DNA from: Bdellovibrionota bacterium
GTDB taxonomy: Bacteria > Bdellovibrionota > Bdellovibrionia > Bdellovibrionales > Bdellovibrionaceae
DNA: 64,000 bases
Assembly (NCBI GenBank): GCA_963170155.1
Contig: CAUJGP010000003.1
Coordinates: forward strand, 1-64,000
Reading direction: 5' to 3'
In this document: in pieces, positions 7,633 through 15,606 of the stretch
How positions within the stretch are numbered: the stretch's first letter is position 1
How the letters are laid out: the number at the start of each line of letters is the position of its first letter
Translations under genes and position numbers: made by a program
The notes under the pieces: generated by a model
What the model was told of the DNA's origin: nothing
The model's database searches: none
Seen by the model: the letters and a program-made list of their open reading frames with translations, nothing else

Positions 7633-8964
7633 GTGTTTAATCAATTGTCAGATAAAATCCTAGGAAGTTTTAAAAAATTACGTGGGCAAAGCCGTATTAC
7701 TGAAGCGAATATTGAAGATGCTATTAAAGAAATACGGATGAGTCTGCTCGAGGCTGATGTTAACTTTAAAGTGGTTAAAAACTTTGTTGATCGCGTAAAA
7801 GCCCAAGCCTTAGGTGCAACAGTAATTGAGGGAGTCAATCCTGATCAGCAATTTGTTAAAATCATTCACGATGAATTGGTTAAGGTCTTAGGGACGGATG
7901 CCGTTGATTTAGAGCTTCGTCAAAAGCCAGCGGTTATTTTTCTTGTGGGCCTTCAGGGAGCAGGTAAAACCACATCTTGTGCTAAGCTAGCTTTGTTTAT
8001 TCGTAAAAAATTTAATAAGAAGGTTGGTTTGATTCCCGCTGATATTTATCGGCCCGCAGCGATTGATCAGCTTCAGATTCTTGGGAAGCAAAATAATATT
8101 CCTGTTTACAACTCTGTCCCTCATCAAAAACCAGAGGAGATTGTAGCCAATGCCAAAGTGTGGGCCGCAACTGAAAATCTTGATGTGGTTATTGTTGATA
8201 CAGCTGGGCGTATACAAATCGATGATGACTTGATGCTGGAGTTGGAGAGAATCAAGGGGGTCTGGGAACCTCATGAAATTCTACTCGTAGCGGATGCCAT
8301 GTTGGGACAACAATCTGTAAATGTAGCAGAGGGTTTTCATCAGCGTTTAAAGCTAACAGGTCTTATTTTAACTAAAGTTGATGGTGATGCTCGCGGTGGG
8401 GCTGCATTGAGTATTCGAGATGTGACGGGGATTCCTATTAAGTTTTTGGGGATGGGGGAAAAGGTTGCCGCACTTGAAATTTTTCACCCCGATCGGTTAG
8501 CTTCCCGCATTTTGGATATGGGCGATGTCTTGACCTTAGTCGAGAAGGCTCAGGAGACTCTTGATCTCAAGGAGGCTGAAGAATCCACGCGCAAGATGAT
8601 GCGCAATGAGTTTTCAGTAGAGGATTTTTTAAAACAAATTCAGCAGCTCAAAAAAATGGGAGGCTTTGAAGGTATTCTGAAGTTTATTCCAGGTATGGGG
8701 CAACTTACGAAGCAAATAAAGGATATGGCTCCGCCAGACCAAGAAATTAAGAAGATTGAAGCTATTATTCGATCGATGACGCAAGAAGAAAGGCGTAATC
8801 ATAAAATTTTGAATGGTTCTCGAAGGCTAAGGATTGCTAAGGGAAGCGGTACAGAAGTCAAAGATGTGAACCGGTTTATTAAACAATTTGAGGATGCTAA
8901 GAAAATGATGGGCCAAATGATGAAAATGGGAATGGGAAGGGGTAAATCTCCTTTAGGGTTCTAA
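7633..8964 (+). CDS. ffh: Signal recognition particle protein Ffh
   Basis: The GTPase subunit of the signal recognition particle, which binds signal sequences and 4.5S RNA and targets nascent membrane proteins to FtsY. It has an N domain (1-90), G domain with GLQGAGKTTSCAKLA (G1), DTAGR (G3) and TKVDGDARGGAAL (G4 region), and a methionine-rich M domain ending in KMMGQMMKMGMGRGK. Its 443 residues are normal. The start is GTG at 7633 behind AGGAG at 7621-7625. It heads the block of S16, KH protein, RimM, TrmD and L19 genes. Confidence 0.97.
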   Translation: MFNQLSDKILGSFKKLRGQSRITEANIEDAIKEIRMSLLEADVNFKVVKNFVDRVKAQALGATVIEGVNPDQQFVKIIHDELVKVLGTDAVDLELRQKPAVIFLVGLQGAGKTTSCAKLALFIRKKFNKKVGLIPADIYRPAAIDQLQILGKQNNIPVYNSVPHQKPEEIVANAKVWAATENLDVVIVDTAGRIQIDDDLMLELERIKGVWEPHEILLVADAMLGQQSVNVAEGFHQRLKLTGLILTKVDGDARGGAALSIRDVTGIPIKFLGMGEKVAALEIFHPDRLASRILDMGDVLTLVEKAQETLDLKEAEESTRKMMRNEFSVEDFLKQIQQLKKMGGFEGILKFIPGMGQLTKQIKDMAPPDQEIKKIEAIIRSMTQEERRNHKILNGSRRLRIAKGSGTEVKDVNRFIKQFEDAKKMMGQMMKMGMGRGKSPLGF

Positions 8965-9139
8965 GTATTGGAGCAGAAGGTGCAGTCGCACCGGTATAAT
9001 TGGTATTACTGTAGAAGTTTTTCTTGCGTTTTCAAATCTTTATCGGTAATTCTTGCCGCTGGCACAGGATTTAGCCATCATTGAAGGTCTATTTTGATAG
9101 AAGCTAATTCCACTTATTTGATTTTGAGGAGAAATTTCA

Positions 9140-9385
9140 ATGGCAGTTGTGATTCGTTTAGCCCGCTGTGGTTCCAAGCATAAGCCTAAGTATCGCTTAA
9201 TGGTTGCTGATTCACGTCGGTATGTGACTGGTAAGTATTTAGATAATCTAGGATATTACATACCTAAGGTGGGTGTTCAGCAAGAAAGTATTCATATCGA
9301 TCATACCAAAATTAATGATTGGATTAAAAAGGGAGCTAAACCAACAGCAAGGGTTGCTTACTTAATGAAACAATCTCAGAAATAA
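9140..9385 (+). CDS. rpsP: 30S ribosomal protein S16
   Basis: An 81-residue 30S assembly protein. The N-terminus MAVVIRLARCGSKHKPKYRL is the S16 signature, followed by YLDNLGYYIP and the conserved WIKKGAKPTARVAYL. A GAGGAG site sits just before the ATG. It lies in the usual ffh-rpsP-khpA-rimM-trmD-rplS order, but unusually long spacers (175 bases before, 314 after) suggest it may have its own promoter. Confidence 0.97.
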   Translation: MAVVIRLARCGSKHKPKYRLMVADSRRYVTGKYLDNLGYYIPKVGVQQESIHIDHTKINDWIKKGAKPTARVAYLMKQSQK

Positions 9386-9699
9386 TTATTGTAAGATTAT
9401 TTGTGTCGGGGTTGCTCAATTAAAAAAGCATCGGCATTGGATTTAGTTTCAAGGGTTGTGTTTCAGTTTGGCAATATGTTGTTAATTAGTCCTTGATTCG
9501 TTTTTATTTTCATATTGAACTTATGGTTGTGTCGATGTCATTGCTTTTAGTTAGATTGAGGGATAGCCTTTCTGATTAGTAAGTTTAGTGCATTATACAA
9601 AAGATCAGAATAGGTGTGTTGAATAGCATTGAAGTTAGATTGCTTTTATAGTACATCTGAATATAGGAACTAAAGCCATTATACAGTGAGGGAAATTGT
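9386..9699. other. Intergenic region between rpsP and khpA
   Basis: An AT-rich spacer, unexpectedly long for this normally tight operon. A weak promoter-like pair, TTGCTT near 9641 and TATAGG 16 bases further, precedes khpA. No coding frame, tRNA or strong hairpin was found. Confidence 0.4.
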
Positions 9700-9942
9700 A
9701 TGAGTTCAGGGTTAAAAGATATTGTTGAGTTTATGGTTAAATCTCTGGTGGATTATCCTGATCAAGTTGATGTAAAAGAGGTTGTTGGAGAGCAAACAAC
9801 TGTGGTTGAGCTTAAGGTTGCTAAACAAGACTTGGGAAAAGTTATTGGTAAACAAGGTAAAACAGCAAGAGCCATGAGAACAATTCTTACCGCTGCGAGT
9901 GCAAAAATGAATAAACGCAGTGTTTTAGAGATAGTAGAATAG
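9700..9942 (+). CDS. khpA: KH-domain RNA-binding protein KhpA
   Basis: An 80-residue single-KH RNA-binding protein (KhpA/YlqC family), placed between S16 and RimM as in many bacteria. The GxxG loop is seen in [17 protein letters not shown] (residues about 47-63). GAGGGAAATTGT precedes the ATG. In other bacteria KhpA pairs with KhpB/Jag in RNA binding and cell-envelope control; that role is family knowledge. Its stop codon TAG (9940-9942) overlaps the apparent beginning of rimM. Confidence 0.93.
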   Translation: MSSGLKDIVEFMVKSLVDYPDQVDVKEVVGEQTTVVELKVAKQDLGKVIGKQGKTARAMRTILTAASAKMNKRSVLEIVE

Positions 9943-10478
9943 AGACGTCACCACTTCGCAAAATTGGTAAAGTTACAGGTATTCACGGATTAAAAGGTGA
10001 AGTCTATGTTCACGTTTTTTCTGGTGATATTTCTTGGATTGATCATTTAAAAGAAATTATTTTAGAAGACCCCAAGGGGCAGAGAATTTCATTTCAGATT
10101 TTATCTTTTCGTCCTTATAAAGAGGGCTTCCTTGTATTTTTTGACGGTATTGTTGATCGAACAGCTGCTGAAGCTCTGAGGTCTCATTTTGTTTATGTGA
10201 ATGAAAGTCTTTTTATTACGGAAGAGGGCGATTCTTCTTTTTATCTGTTGGAAATCGAAGGCTTTAAGGTTTTGGATCGAGGGCGGTTGCTGGGAGAAAT
10301 TATTGGATTTGGAAGTAATTCCGTACAAGATTTAATTGTGGTGCAAGTGGGCCAGATTAAGATTGAAATTCCTTTGGTCGAAGCTTTTTTGGAAACAATT
10401 GAATTTGAACTAAGAGAGGTTCATATGAATCTTCCTGATGGGCTTATCGAAGCTCAGTCTCCTAAGGAGTCAAAATAG
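9939..10478 (+). CDS. rimM: 16S rRNA processing protein RimM, no standard start codon
   Basis: Binds S19 and assists maturation of the 30S head. The frame encodes the RimM N-domain ([20 protein letters not shown]) and a C-terminal PRC-barrel ([21 protein letters not shown]), continuous to TAG at 10476-10478. From ATA at 9939 the protein is 179 residues, close to the usual 170-185. The frame opens at 9915 and holds no ATG, GTG or TTG before the conserved N-terminus. The best candidate is ATA at 9939, overlapping the khpA stop as ATAG; ATT at 9963 is another. A GTG at 10197 would delete the N-domain. Translational coupling from khpA with a rare start is likely; a sequence error is the alternative. 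Confidence 0.85.
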   Translation: METSPLRKIGKVTGIHGLKGEVYVHVFSGDISWIDHLKEIILEDPKGQRISFQILSFRPYKEGFLVFFDGIVDRTAAEALRSHFVYVNESLFITEEGDSSFYLLEIEGFKVLDRGRLLGEIIGFGSNSVQDLIVVQVGQIKIEIPLVEAFLETIEFELREVHMNLPDGLIEAQSPKESK

Positions 10479-10569
10479 TTTTCCTTTTTAAGGTACACTT
10501 ATTTTATTCGTTCGTTTATATCGTATAACTGCCGATAAGAAGTGTCTTGCTTTGGCATTATGAGGATTC

Positions 10570-11481
10570 ATGTTATTTTCAATTGTCACTTTGTTTCCTG
10601 AGCTAATTCGTGAAATGACAAAATTTGGTGTCATTGGACAAGCTATTTCAAAAAAAAAAATTAAATTAAATGTATTTACTCCTCGTTCTTGGGCAACGGA
10701 TATCCATAAAACTATTGATGATCGACCTTATGGAGGCGGGGATGGAATGGTATTGATGACAGAACCTTTGGAACAGTGTCTCGAAGAAATCATACAAAAA
10801 TCATCATCTCAATATTCATTCACTATGGAGCAAGAAGGCTCATCTCAAAAGGCAATTGAAGACGTCAATGGATTTATTCCACGCATGATTTATCTTTCAC
10901 CCCAAGGTCGAACGTTAGATCATCGTTTGGTCATGGAGTTAGCAAAAGAACAGCATTTGCTGTTGTTATGTGGGCGTTATGCGGGAGTTGATCAGAGGCT
11001 GCTGAATCATTATCATTTTGAAGAGGTTTCTATTGGTGACTATGTTATAAGTGGAGGAGAGCTGGGGGCATTAGTTGTTATTGATGCCATTGGTAGACAG
11101 CTCAAAGGAGTTTTAGGGCATTCAGAATCCTCTTTGGAAGACAGTTTTGCAAAAGAGGGGCTTTTAGAGGCCCCTCTGTTTACGAGACCCCGGGTGTGGA
11201 AAGATGCTGTTGTTCCTGACTTTTTATTATCAGGCCATCATGAACAAATAGTAGAAAATCGATGGTTACTCGGAGTTTTGATAACCTATAAAAAGCGGAT
11301 AGATTTATTTGAATCCTATATTTCAAAACAGACTGTTAAGCAAAAAACTTGGATGCAATGTCTTGAGAGAGTGGATGCATTGCCTGATGAAGCACTTATT
11401 TCTTTAGGACTAGATCGTCAAATTATTGAGGATTTTAAGGAGATATTGGTGCGATTAAAAGTAATAAAGTCGATGGCATAG
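10570..11481 (+). CDS. trmD: tRNA (guanine-N1-)-methyltransferase TrmD
   Basis: A SPOUT-fold enzyme that methylates G37 of tRNAs with S-adenosylmethionine. DDRPYGGGDGM (51-60) and the knot segments IYLSPQGRTLDH, LLLCGRYAGVDQR and SIGDYVISGGELGALVVIDAIGR are present. The C-terminal tRNA-binding part includes LEDSFAKEGLLEAPLFTRP. The conserved GRYEG motif reads GRYAG (Ala138). At 303 residues it exceeds the roughly 250-residue norm, mainly through an insertion around residues 73-103 and a longer C-terminus. The ATG at 10570 follows TGAGGATTC. Confidence 0.95.
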   Translation: MLFSIVTLFPELIREMTKFGVIGQAISKKKIKLNVFTPRSWATDIHKTIDDRPYGGGDGMVLMTEPLEQCLEEIIQKSSSQYSFTMEQEGSSQKAIEDVNGFIPRMIYLSPQGRTLDHRLVMELAKEQHLLLLCGRYAGVDQRLLNHYHFEEVSIGDYVISGGELGALVVIDAIGRQLKGVLGHSESSLEDSFAKEGLLEAPLFTRPRVWKDAVVPDFLLSGHHEQIVENRWLLGVLITYKKRIDLFESYISKQTVKQKTWMQCLERVDALPDEALISLGLDRQIIEDFKEILVRLKVIKSMA

Positions 11482-11593
11482 ATTGAGGATATATCAATAA
11501 TACCAGCTAAGACGCTTCAAGTTTTTAATGAAATTGAATGAATAAATAAGACAAGTCATTATGATGAGTGAATATTTTACTCAGGGGAGATTT

Positions 11594-12172
11594 ATGGAAG
11601 TTCCGTTTGTGCCGCGAATGGCGGTAGGGTTGGTTCATTACCCTATTAAAGACAGAGCCGGTAAGGTAGTAGCAACCAATATTACTAATTTTGATATCCA
11701 TGATATTGCTAGGGCCTCTAAGGTGTATGGTGTTGAACGTTACTACTTAATTCATCCTATGAAAGAACAGCTGATGTTTGTTGATCGGGTTTTAGATCAT
11801 TGGAGAGTGGGAACGGGTTCAAGTTATAACCCTAAACGTCGGACGGCTCTGACAGATGTTTATACAGCTCCCAGTCTTGAGGCTGCTATTCAAAGCTGGG
11901 GAGAGCCTTCCTGTTTAAGGATTGCAACCCATGCTCGTGCTGTTGAGGGCGTTCCTACTTATAGCTTTGCGGGGCTAAGGAAGGTGATCCACGAGGAAAA
12001 GAAGCCTCTTTTCTTAATTTTGGGGACGGGATTTGGTCTTACGACAGAATTTATGCAGTCTTGCGATGGAATTTTAGAATCTATTCGCGGGGCGCCTCCA
12101 GAAGATTATAGGCATCTTTCTGTGAGATCTGCTGCAAGTATCTGTCTTGACCGATTAATGGGACCGTGGTAA
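11594..12172 (+). CDS. TrmD-associated SAM-dependent RNA methyltransferase-like protein
   Basis: Belongs to a family regularly placed between trmD and rplS in deltaproteobacteria-like genomes and classed as a SPOUT-type RNA methyltransferase. Visible features are VGLVHYPIKDRAGKVVATNI at the N-terminus, the segment DIARASKVYGVERYYLIHP, LFLILGTGFGLTTEF near residues 150-165, and a C-terminal LSVRSAASICLDRLMG, which resembles a trefoil-knot SAM site. The RNA target is unknown. A double ATG at 11561 lacks a binding site; AGGGGAG at 11584-11589 supports the ATG at 11594. Confidence 0.85.
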   Translation: MEVPFVPRMAVGLVHYPIKDRAGKVVATNITNFDIHDIARASKVYGVERYYLIHPMKEQLMFVDRVLDHWRVGTGSSYNPKRRTALTDVYTAPSLEAAIQSWGEPSCLRIATHARAVEGVPTYSFAGLRKVIHEEKKPLFLILGTGFGLTTEFMQSCDGILESIRGAPPEDYRHLSVRSAASICLDRLMGPW

Positions 12173-12216
12173 CCCTTGACCTCTTGACGTTTTAAACAAG
12201 CAGATTGGGGAAGTCT

Positions 12217-12618
12217 ATGAGCGATCTTGTTAGAAAAATATCACTATTAAAAAGAAAAAATAATCATCCTGCTTTTAGCTCAGGGGACACCATCAATGTC
12301 CACATGAAAGTCAAAGAAGGCGATAAAGAGCGAATTCAGGTTTATAAAGGGATTGTGACTAAAATTCAGGGATCTGGAGCGAGTCGAAGTTTTACTGTTC
12401 GTAAGATTTCAGCAGGAATTGGGGTCGAAAGGACTTTCCCTTTTTTGAGTCCGTCTATTGATAAAGTTGAAGTTTTAAGTCATGGTAAAGTTCGTCGTTC
12501 ACGTCTATTTTATCTTCGTGATCTTAAGGGTAAAGCAGCTAAGATTAAATTTAATCTTGTGGTTTCTTCAGAATCTAACAATAAAAATAGTGCAGCAGTA
12601 GAACCCTCAACTCCATGA
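12217..12618 (+). CDS. rplS: 50S ribosomal protein L19
   Basis: A large-subunit protein at the subunit interface. [20 protein letters not shown], then [15 protein letters not shown], then [25 protein letters not shown] are diagnostic. The C-terminal tail beyond residue 115 is a serine/asparagine-rich extension. The frame is open from 12205, but that TTG lies within the GGGGAAG binding site, so the ATG at 12217 is the start. Position after trmD is conventional. Confidence 0.97.
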   Translation: MSDLVRKISLLKRKNNHPAFSSGDTINVHMKVKEGDKERIQVYKGIVTKIQGSGASRSFTVRKISAGIGVERTFPFLSPSIDKVEVLSHGKVRRSRLFYLRDLKGKAAKIKFNLVVSSESNNKNSAAVEPSTP

Positions 12619-12692
12619 GTTTAAAAAACACCCTTAAGTAAAGTCCAAAGTACTAATTAAAGACTTATTTTTTGGTTTCATATTGTTTCAGA

Positions 12693-12745
12693 TTTTCCAA
12701 AAAAGCTCTTTTTATCATTTTGATACGGTTTGTTTTTTTGGAAAA
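12693..12745. repeat. AT-rich inverted repeat between rplS and rnhB
   Basis: Perfect 12-base arms TTTTCCAAAAAA and TTTTTTGGAAAA enclose a 29-base loop. It may be a weak transcription stop or structured spacer after rplS. There is no U-run beyond the second arm, so a terminator call is not secure. Confidence 0.4.
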
Positions 12746-12836
12746 ATGAAGTTGTCTGAGATCAGAGTCTTATGATTTTGTATCGTTCTTTAGAAGACCC
12801 TTTGTCGTTTTATTTTTGTTATTGAAGGGGCATTTT

Positions 12837-13451
12837 TTGTCTAAACTTGAAAAAATAAATTGGAGAGCGCTAAGGCCTGCTCCTGTGGTGGGTGTTGATG
12901 AGGTCGGCCGAGGGTGTTTGGCTGGGCCAGTATATGCAGGGGCCGCGATTCTTTTGAGTGATATCGGGGAGTCGGATTTAACAGATTCAAAACTCCTTTC
13001 TGAATCAAAGCGAGAAATACTATCTGAGGAAATTCTTAAAAGACATCAAGTTTGTATTGCTTGGGCGACAGAGGAAGAAATTGAGGAACTTAATATTTTT
13101 CGAGCCTCTCTGTTAGCTATGAAAAGGGCCGTAGAGGGATTGGGTCTTTTGTCAGGGCATCTTTTAATAGATGGTCGATTCCCCATTCCTGACATGAGTT
13201 CTACTTTTGTACAAACATCTTTAGTTAAGGGAGATTTGCGGGCGACACCCATTTCTGCGGCTGCGATTTGTGCAAAAGTAGCTCGAGATCGGTTTATGCA
13301 GGGTCTTGCAAAGGAGTTTCCAGGTTATGGTTTTGAAAAGCATAAAGGGTATGCAACAGAAGCTCATCGCCAGGCCATTAAAGAGTTGGGTCCTTGTCGT
13401 GTGCATCGCCGTTTATTTGGTGGGGTTCGAGAATACCTGAATTCATATTGA
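12837..13451 (+). CDS. rnhB: Ribonuclease HII
   Basis: Removes ribonucleotides from DNA and RNA-DNA hybrids. The active-site strand VGVDEVGRGCLAGPVYAGA supplies the DE pair, and HLLIDGRFPIP and SAAAICAKVARDRFM are the other conserved RNase HII blocks. Length is about 204 residues. TTG at 12837 is chosen because AAGGGG (12825-12830) precedes it by six bases; an earlier in-frame TTG at 12816 lies before that site. It is followed after 29 bases by yraN, as in many bacteria. Confidence 0.95.
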   Translation: MSKLEKINWRALRPAPVVGVDEVGRGCLAGPVYAGAAILLSDIGESDLTDSKLLSESKREILSEEILKRHQVCIAWATEEEIEELNIFRASLLAMKRAVEGLGLLSGHLLIDGRFPIPDMSSTFVQTSLVKGDLRATPISAAAICAKVARDRFMQGLAKEFPGYGFEKHKGYATEAHRQAIKELGPCRVHRRLFGGVREYLNSY

Positions 13452-13480
13452 TAATACTGTATTATTTCCAGGAGGGAAAT

Positions 13481-13849
13481 TTGTTCAAGATAGGGGCTCA
13501 TCGTAAGCAAACTCAAAAAAACCACTTTGCTTCTCAGCGAGGACTACATGCTGAGCAAAAGGTTTGTGAGTACTTTCTAGAAAAAGGTTATAACCTAAAA
13601 CAGCAAAGAAAAAAAATTTTTGGTGTGGAATTTGATCTCATTTTTGAAAAGCAAGATCTTTGGGTTTATGTTGAAGTAAAATCTGTTTGTTCTGTCGAAT
13701 TTTACTTAAACCGCTGGCCACAAAGGCAAAAACAACGATTTTTAAGAGTTGCTTCCATTTTAGGTGAAAAGAAATCTTCAACATTTTTCCTAGCCTTAGT
13801 TGATTATCAAAATAACATTCATTTATTTCATGCCAATTCTGAAACTTAG
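13481..13849 (+). CDS. yraN: YraN/UPF0102 endonuclease-like protein
   Basis: A small protein of the restriction endonuclease-like superfamily, usually next to rnhB. The GLHAEQKVCEYFLEKGYNL helix is followed by the nuclease-like core VEFDLIFE and VYVEVKSV (the D and E-x-K positions). Length is about 122 residues, normal for the family. The start is TTG at 13481, five bases after GGAGGG (13471-13476). Biochemical function is not established for most members. Confidence 0.88.
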   Translation: MFKIGAHRKQTQKNHFASQRGLHAEQKVCEYFLEKGYNLKQQRKKIFGVEFDLIFEKQDLWVYVEVKSVCSVEFYLNRWPQRQKQRFLRVASILGEKKSSTFFLALVDYQNNIHLFHANSET

Positions 13850-13919
13850 GGTAAGTATAGTAAGCAGAAGTTCGGATGGCATTACGGTATCTTTTTTAGT
13901 TTGACGATTTTAATCAGTA

Positions 13920-14381
13920 TTATTTTTCAAAAAGACCTTTCTGGGTTGTATTGATTTTCGTAAGGCGCCATTGAGCGTTTTCAAATGAAAAATCAAAGTT
14001 GCAAAATTGCGCCCACTTTTTTGTACAGGTGAAAAAAGGAGATTTGGTGGGTATTTCTTTGTGGTGGAGAATCCATTGACGTTGGTTTTTGCTATCCATA
14101 ACGTCACATTTTTCACTCATGATTTTATAGAAGATATTTTGAAATTGAATCGGCCCCAAATCTTTTATTTGTTTGCCGTCGGCACTGATTAATTGAACTG
14201 GAAAATGAGTTAAAAATTTAATATCTTTCATTCGATCTTTTTCCACGGATTTTCTAAAAATAGTCCAAAAAGGGGCAAAAGAATCAGGACAATTATTTTT
14301 ATTTGTTTCTCGTGCGATAGAAAGTGCCGGAATGGAAAGAGATAAAAGTAAAGATATTAAGATGTTAAGGGTGGGGGACAT
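13920..14381 (-). CDS. Secreted hypothetical protein
   Basis: The protein begins with a clear signal peptide (MSPTLNILISLLLSLSIPALSIA) followed by a mature part of about 130 residues with five cysteines, suggesting disulfides. GAGGAA upstream supports the ATG at 14381 over the one at 14402. I recognise no domain. It converges on yraN and diverges from the membrane protein downstream. A periplasmic location is inferred from the signal peptide. Confidence 0.7.
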   Translation of the reverse strand: MSPTLNILISLLLSLSIPALSIARETNKNNCPDSFAPFWTIFRKSVEKDRMKDIKFLTHFPVQLISADGKQIKDLGPIQFQNIFYKIMSEKCDVMDSKNQRQWILHHKEIPTKSPFFTCTKKWAQFCNFDFSFENAQWRLTKINTTQKGLFEK

Positions 14382-14774
14382 GGATTTTTCCTCGTTGTTC
14401 ATTAAAAGTTCTGTTGATTTTTCAGAGAGTCTCTTAGGCGCTCTTCATTATATCAACACCATTGATTTATTAGTCTTGGTTCTCGCTTCATTCGTTGATG
14501 CGGCCATCTTAGTCTAACAAAAAATGGTCTTACTATAATAGGTATTATTATACTTCTTGGCGCTGTTTTGTAGAGAACAAAGTGCAAACCAAATTTTTTA
14601 TGTGCCGTCACAAGTTATGATTAAAGACCCTCGCCTCTTGACTCACTAAACAGGTCGGGACTATCCTTTAAGATATATTTAGTAGCTCCACAGGATGTTG
14701 CCTTTTATAAAAAGCACGATCGCAAGATTTTTGTGTATCGGTATGGAGTGAATTCATATTGTGCGAGGGGTGAT
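14382..14774. other. Intergenic region between divergent genes
   Basis: Holds promoters for the secreted protein (minus) and the membrane protein (plus). A TATAAT-like box lies at 14535-14540 and a possible TTGACT/CTATCC pair at 14638-14666. The frame of the downstream gene stays open back to 14625 without a good start. No RNA gene is apparent. Confidence 0.4.
14638..14666 (+). promoter_or_regulatory. Weak sigma70-like promoter candidate
   Basis: TTGACT (14638-14643) and CTATCC (14661-14666) are separated by 17 bases upstream of the membrane-protein gene. The -35 is good but the -10 is poor. Confidence 0.25.
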
Positions 14775-15413
14775 TTGGCACAAGTGTTTGCGCAGGGACG
14801 GCGAATCGTTTCTATTTTCTTTACGATACTTATTGTGCGTATTGGGCCGGTAGTGACATTACCGGTGGTAAAATGGTTTGATTATTGGAGCGCCCATCGC
14901 TCTATGATTGTTTCATTAACCATCGTGAACACGTTAATTACAACGACTTCAGAAGTTGGTTCAAGGACCATTATCTCCAATGTTACCGGAGCCAAAGAAA
15001 ATGGGTTTATTGTTAAGGCTCCGGATGGATCTCAGCGTGTTCATCGCCAATCTCTCATTAATATCCTCATGACAGTGTTAGCATCTCTTTTAGGTGGGCC
15101 TATTTACTTTATCAGTAGGAGGCATCATCGTTTTTTCTTTTTTATTAGTTTTGGAATTTTTAACTCTATTCTAGCTCAATCCATGAGTTCCATTTTTATT
15201 GATGGTTTTCTTTTAATTGTGCAACGGAGGTTATTCTTTGACTTTGTTTACAACGCCAGTATTAAATTTTTATTGTTTGAATATGTTCGTCCACATTTAT
15301 TGAAGCATAGGGCTTCGCCAGGGTTAATTTTAGGTTTTAGGATTACTCAGGATTTTCTAACGACAAGCATGAGAGTGATTATTTTAAACATTTTAAGGTT
15401 AAGTGGACACTGA
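14775..15413 (+). CDS. Hypothetical integral membrane protein
   Basis: About 212 residues with four or five hydrophobic segments (around residues 12-35, 46-60, 95-135 and 140-165) and many arginines in the connecting loops. No catalytic motif or family was recognised. A GAGGGG site (14765-14770) precedes TTG at 14775; a GTG at 14733 is an alternative. The frame remains open upstream to 14625, so a truncated older gene is possible. It lies 193 bases before the AAA+/CUB gene on the same strand and could be cotranscribed with it. Confidence 0.5.
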   Translation: MAQVFAQGRRIVSIFFTILIVRIGPVVTLPVVKWFDYWSAHRSMIVSLTIVNTLITTTSEVGSRTIISNVTGAKENGFIVKAPDGSQRVHRQSLINILMTVLASLLGGPIYFISRRHHRFFFFISFGIFNSILAQSMSSIFIDGFLLIVQRRLFFDFVYNASIKFLLFEYVRPHLLKHRASPGLILGFRITQDFLTTSMRVIILNILRLSGH

Positions 15414-15606
15414 GTTTGCAAGTTGCATTTGGAAATAGTCAGAGAAGTTACTTTGCAGTTGAGAATGATGAGGACAATTTGAGGGTCGAAATGACAAGAC
15501 ATTGGTTATGGTTAACATTAAAGATAAAAAATCAAATTTTTTGAAATTGGTAAAGAGTAAAAATAGAAAAAAAGTTTAAACAGATTTTACGAGGAAGGGG
15601 AAAAAC

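Noticed and set aside
10197-10478. A separate 93-aa gene starting at GTG
   Set aside because: It is only the C-terminal PRC-barrel of RimM; the N-domain is encoded immediately upstream in the same frame.
9700-10478. Programmed -1 frameshift fusing KhpA and RimM
   Set aside because: The overlap of the two frames is short and holds no classical slippery heptamer; a nonstandard start at the stop codon is simpler.
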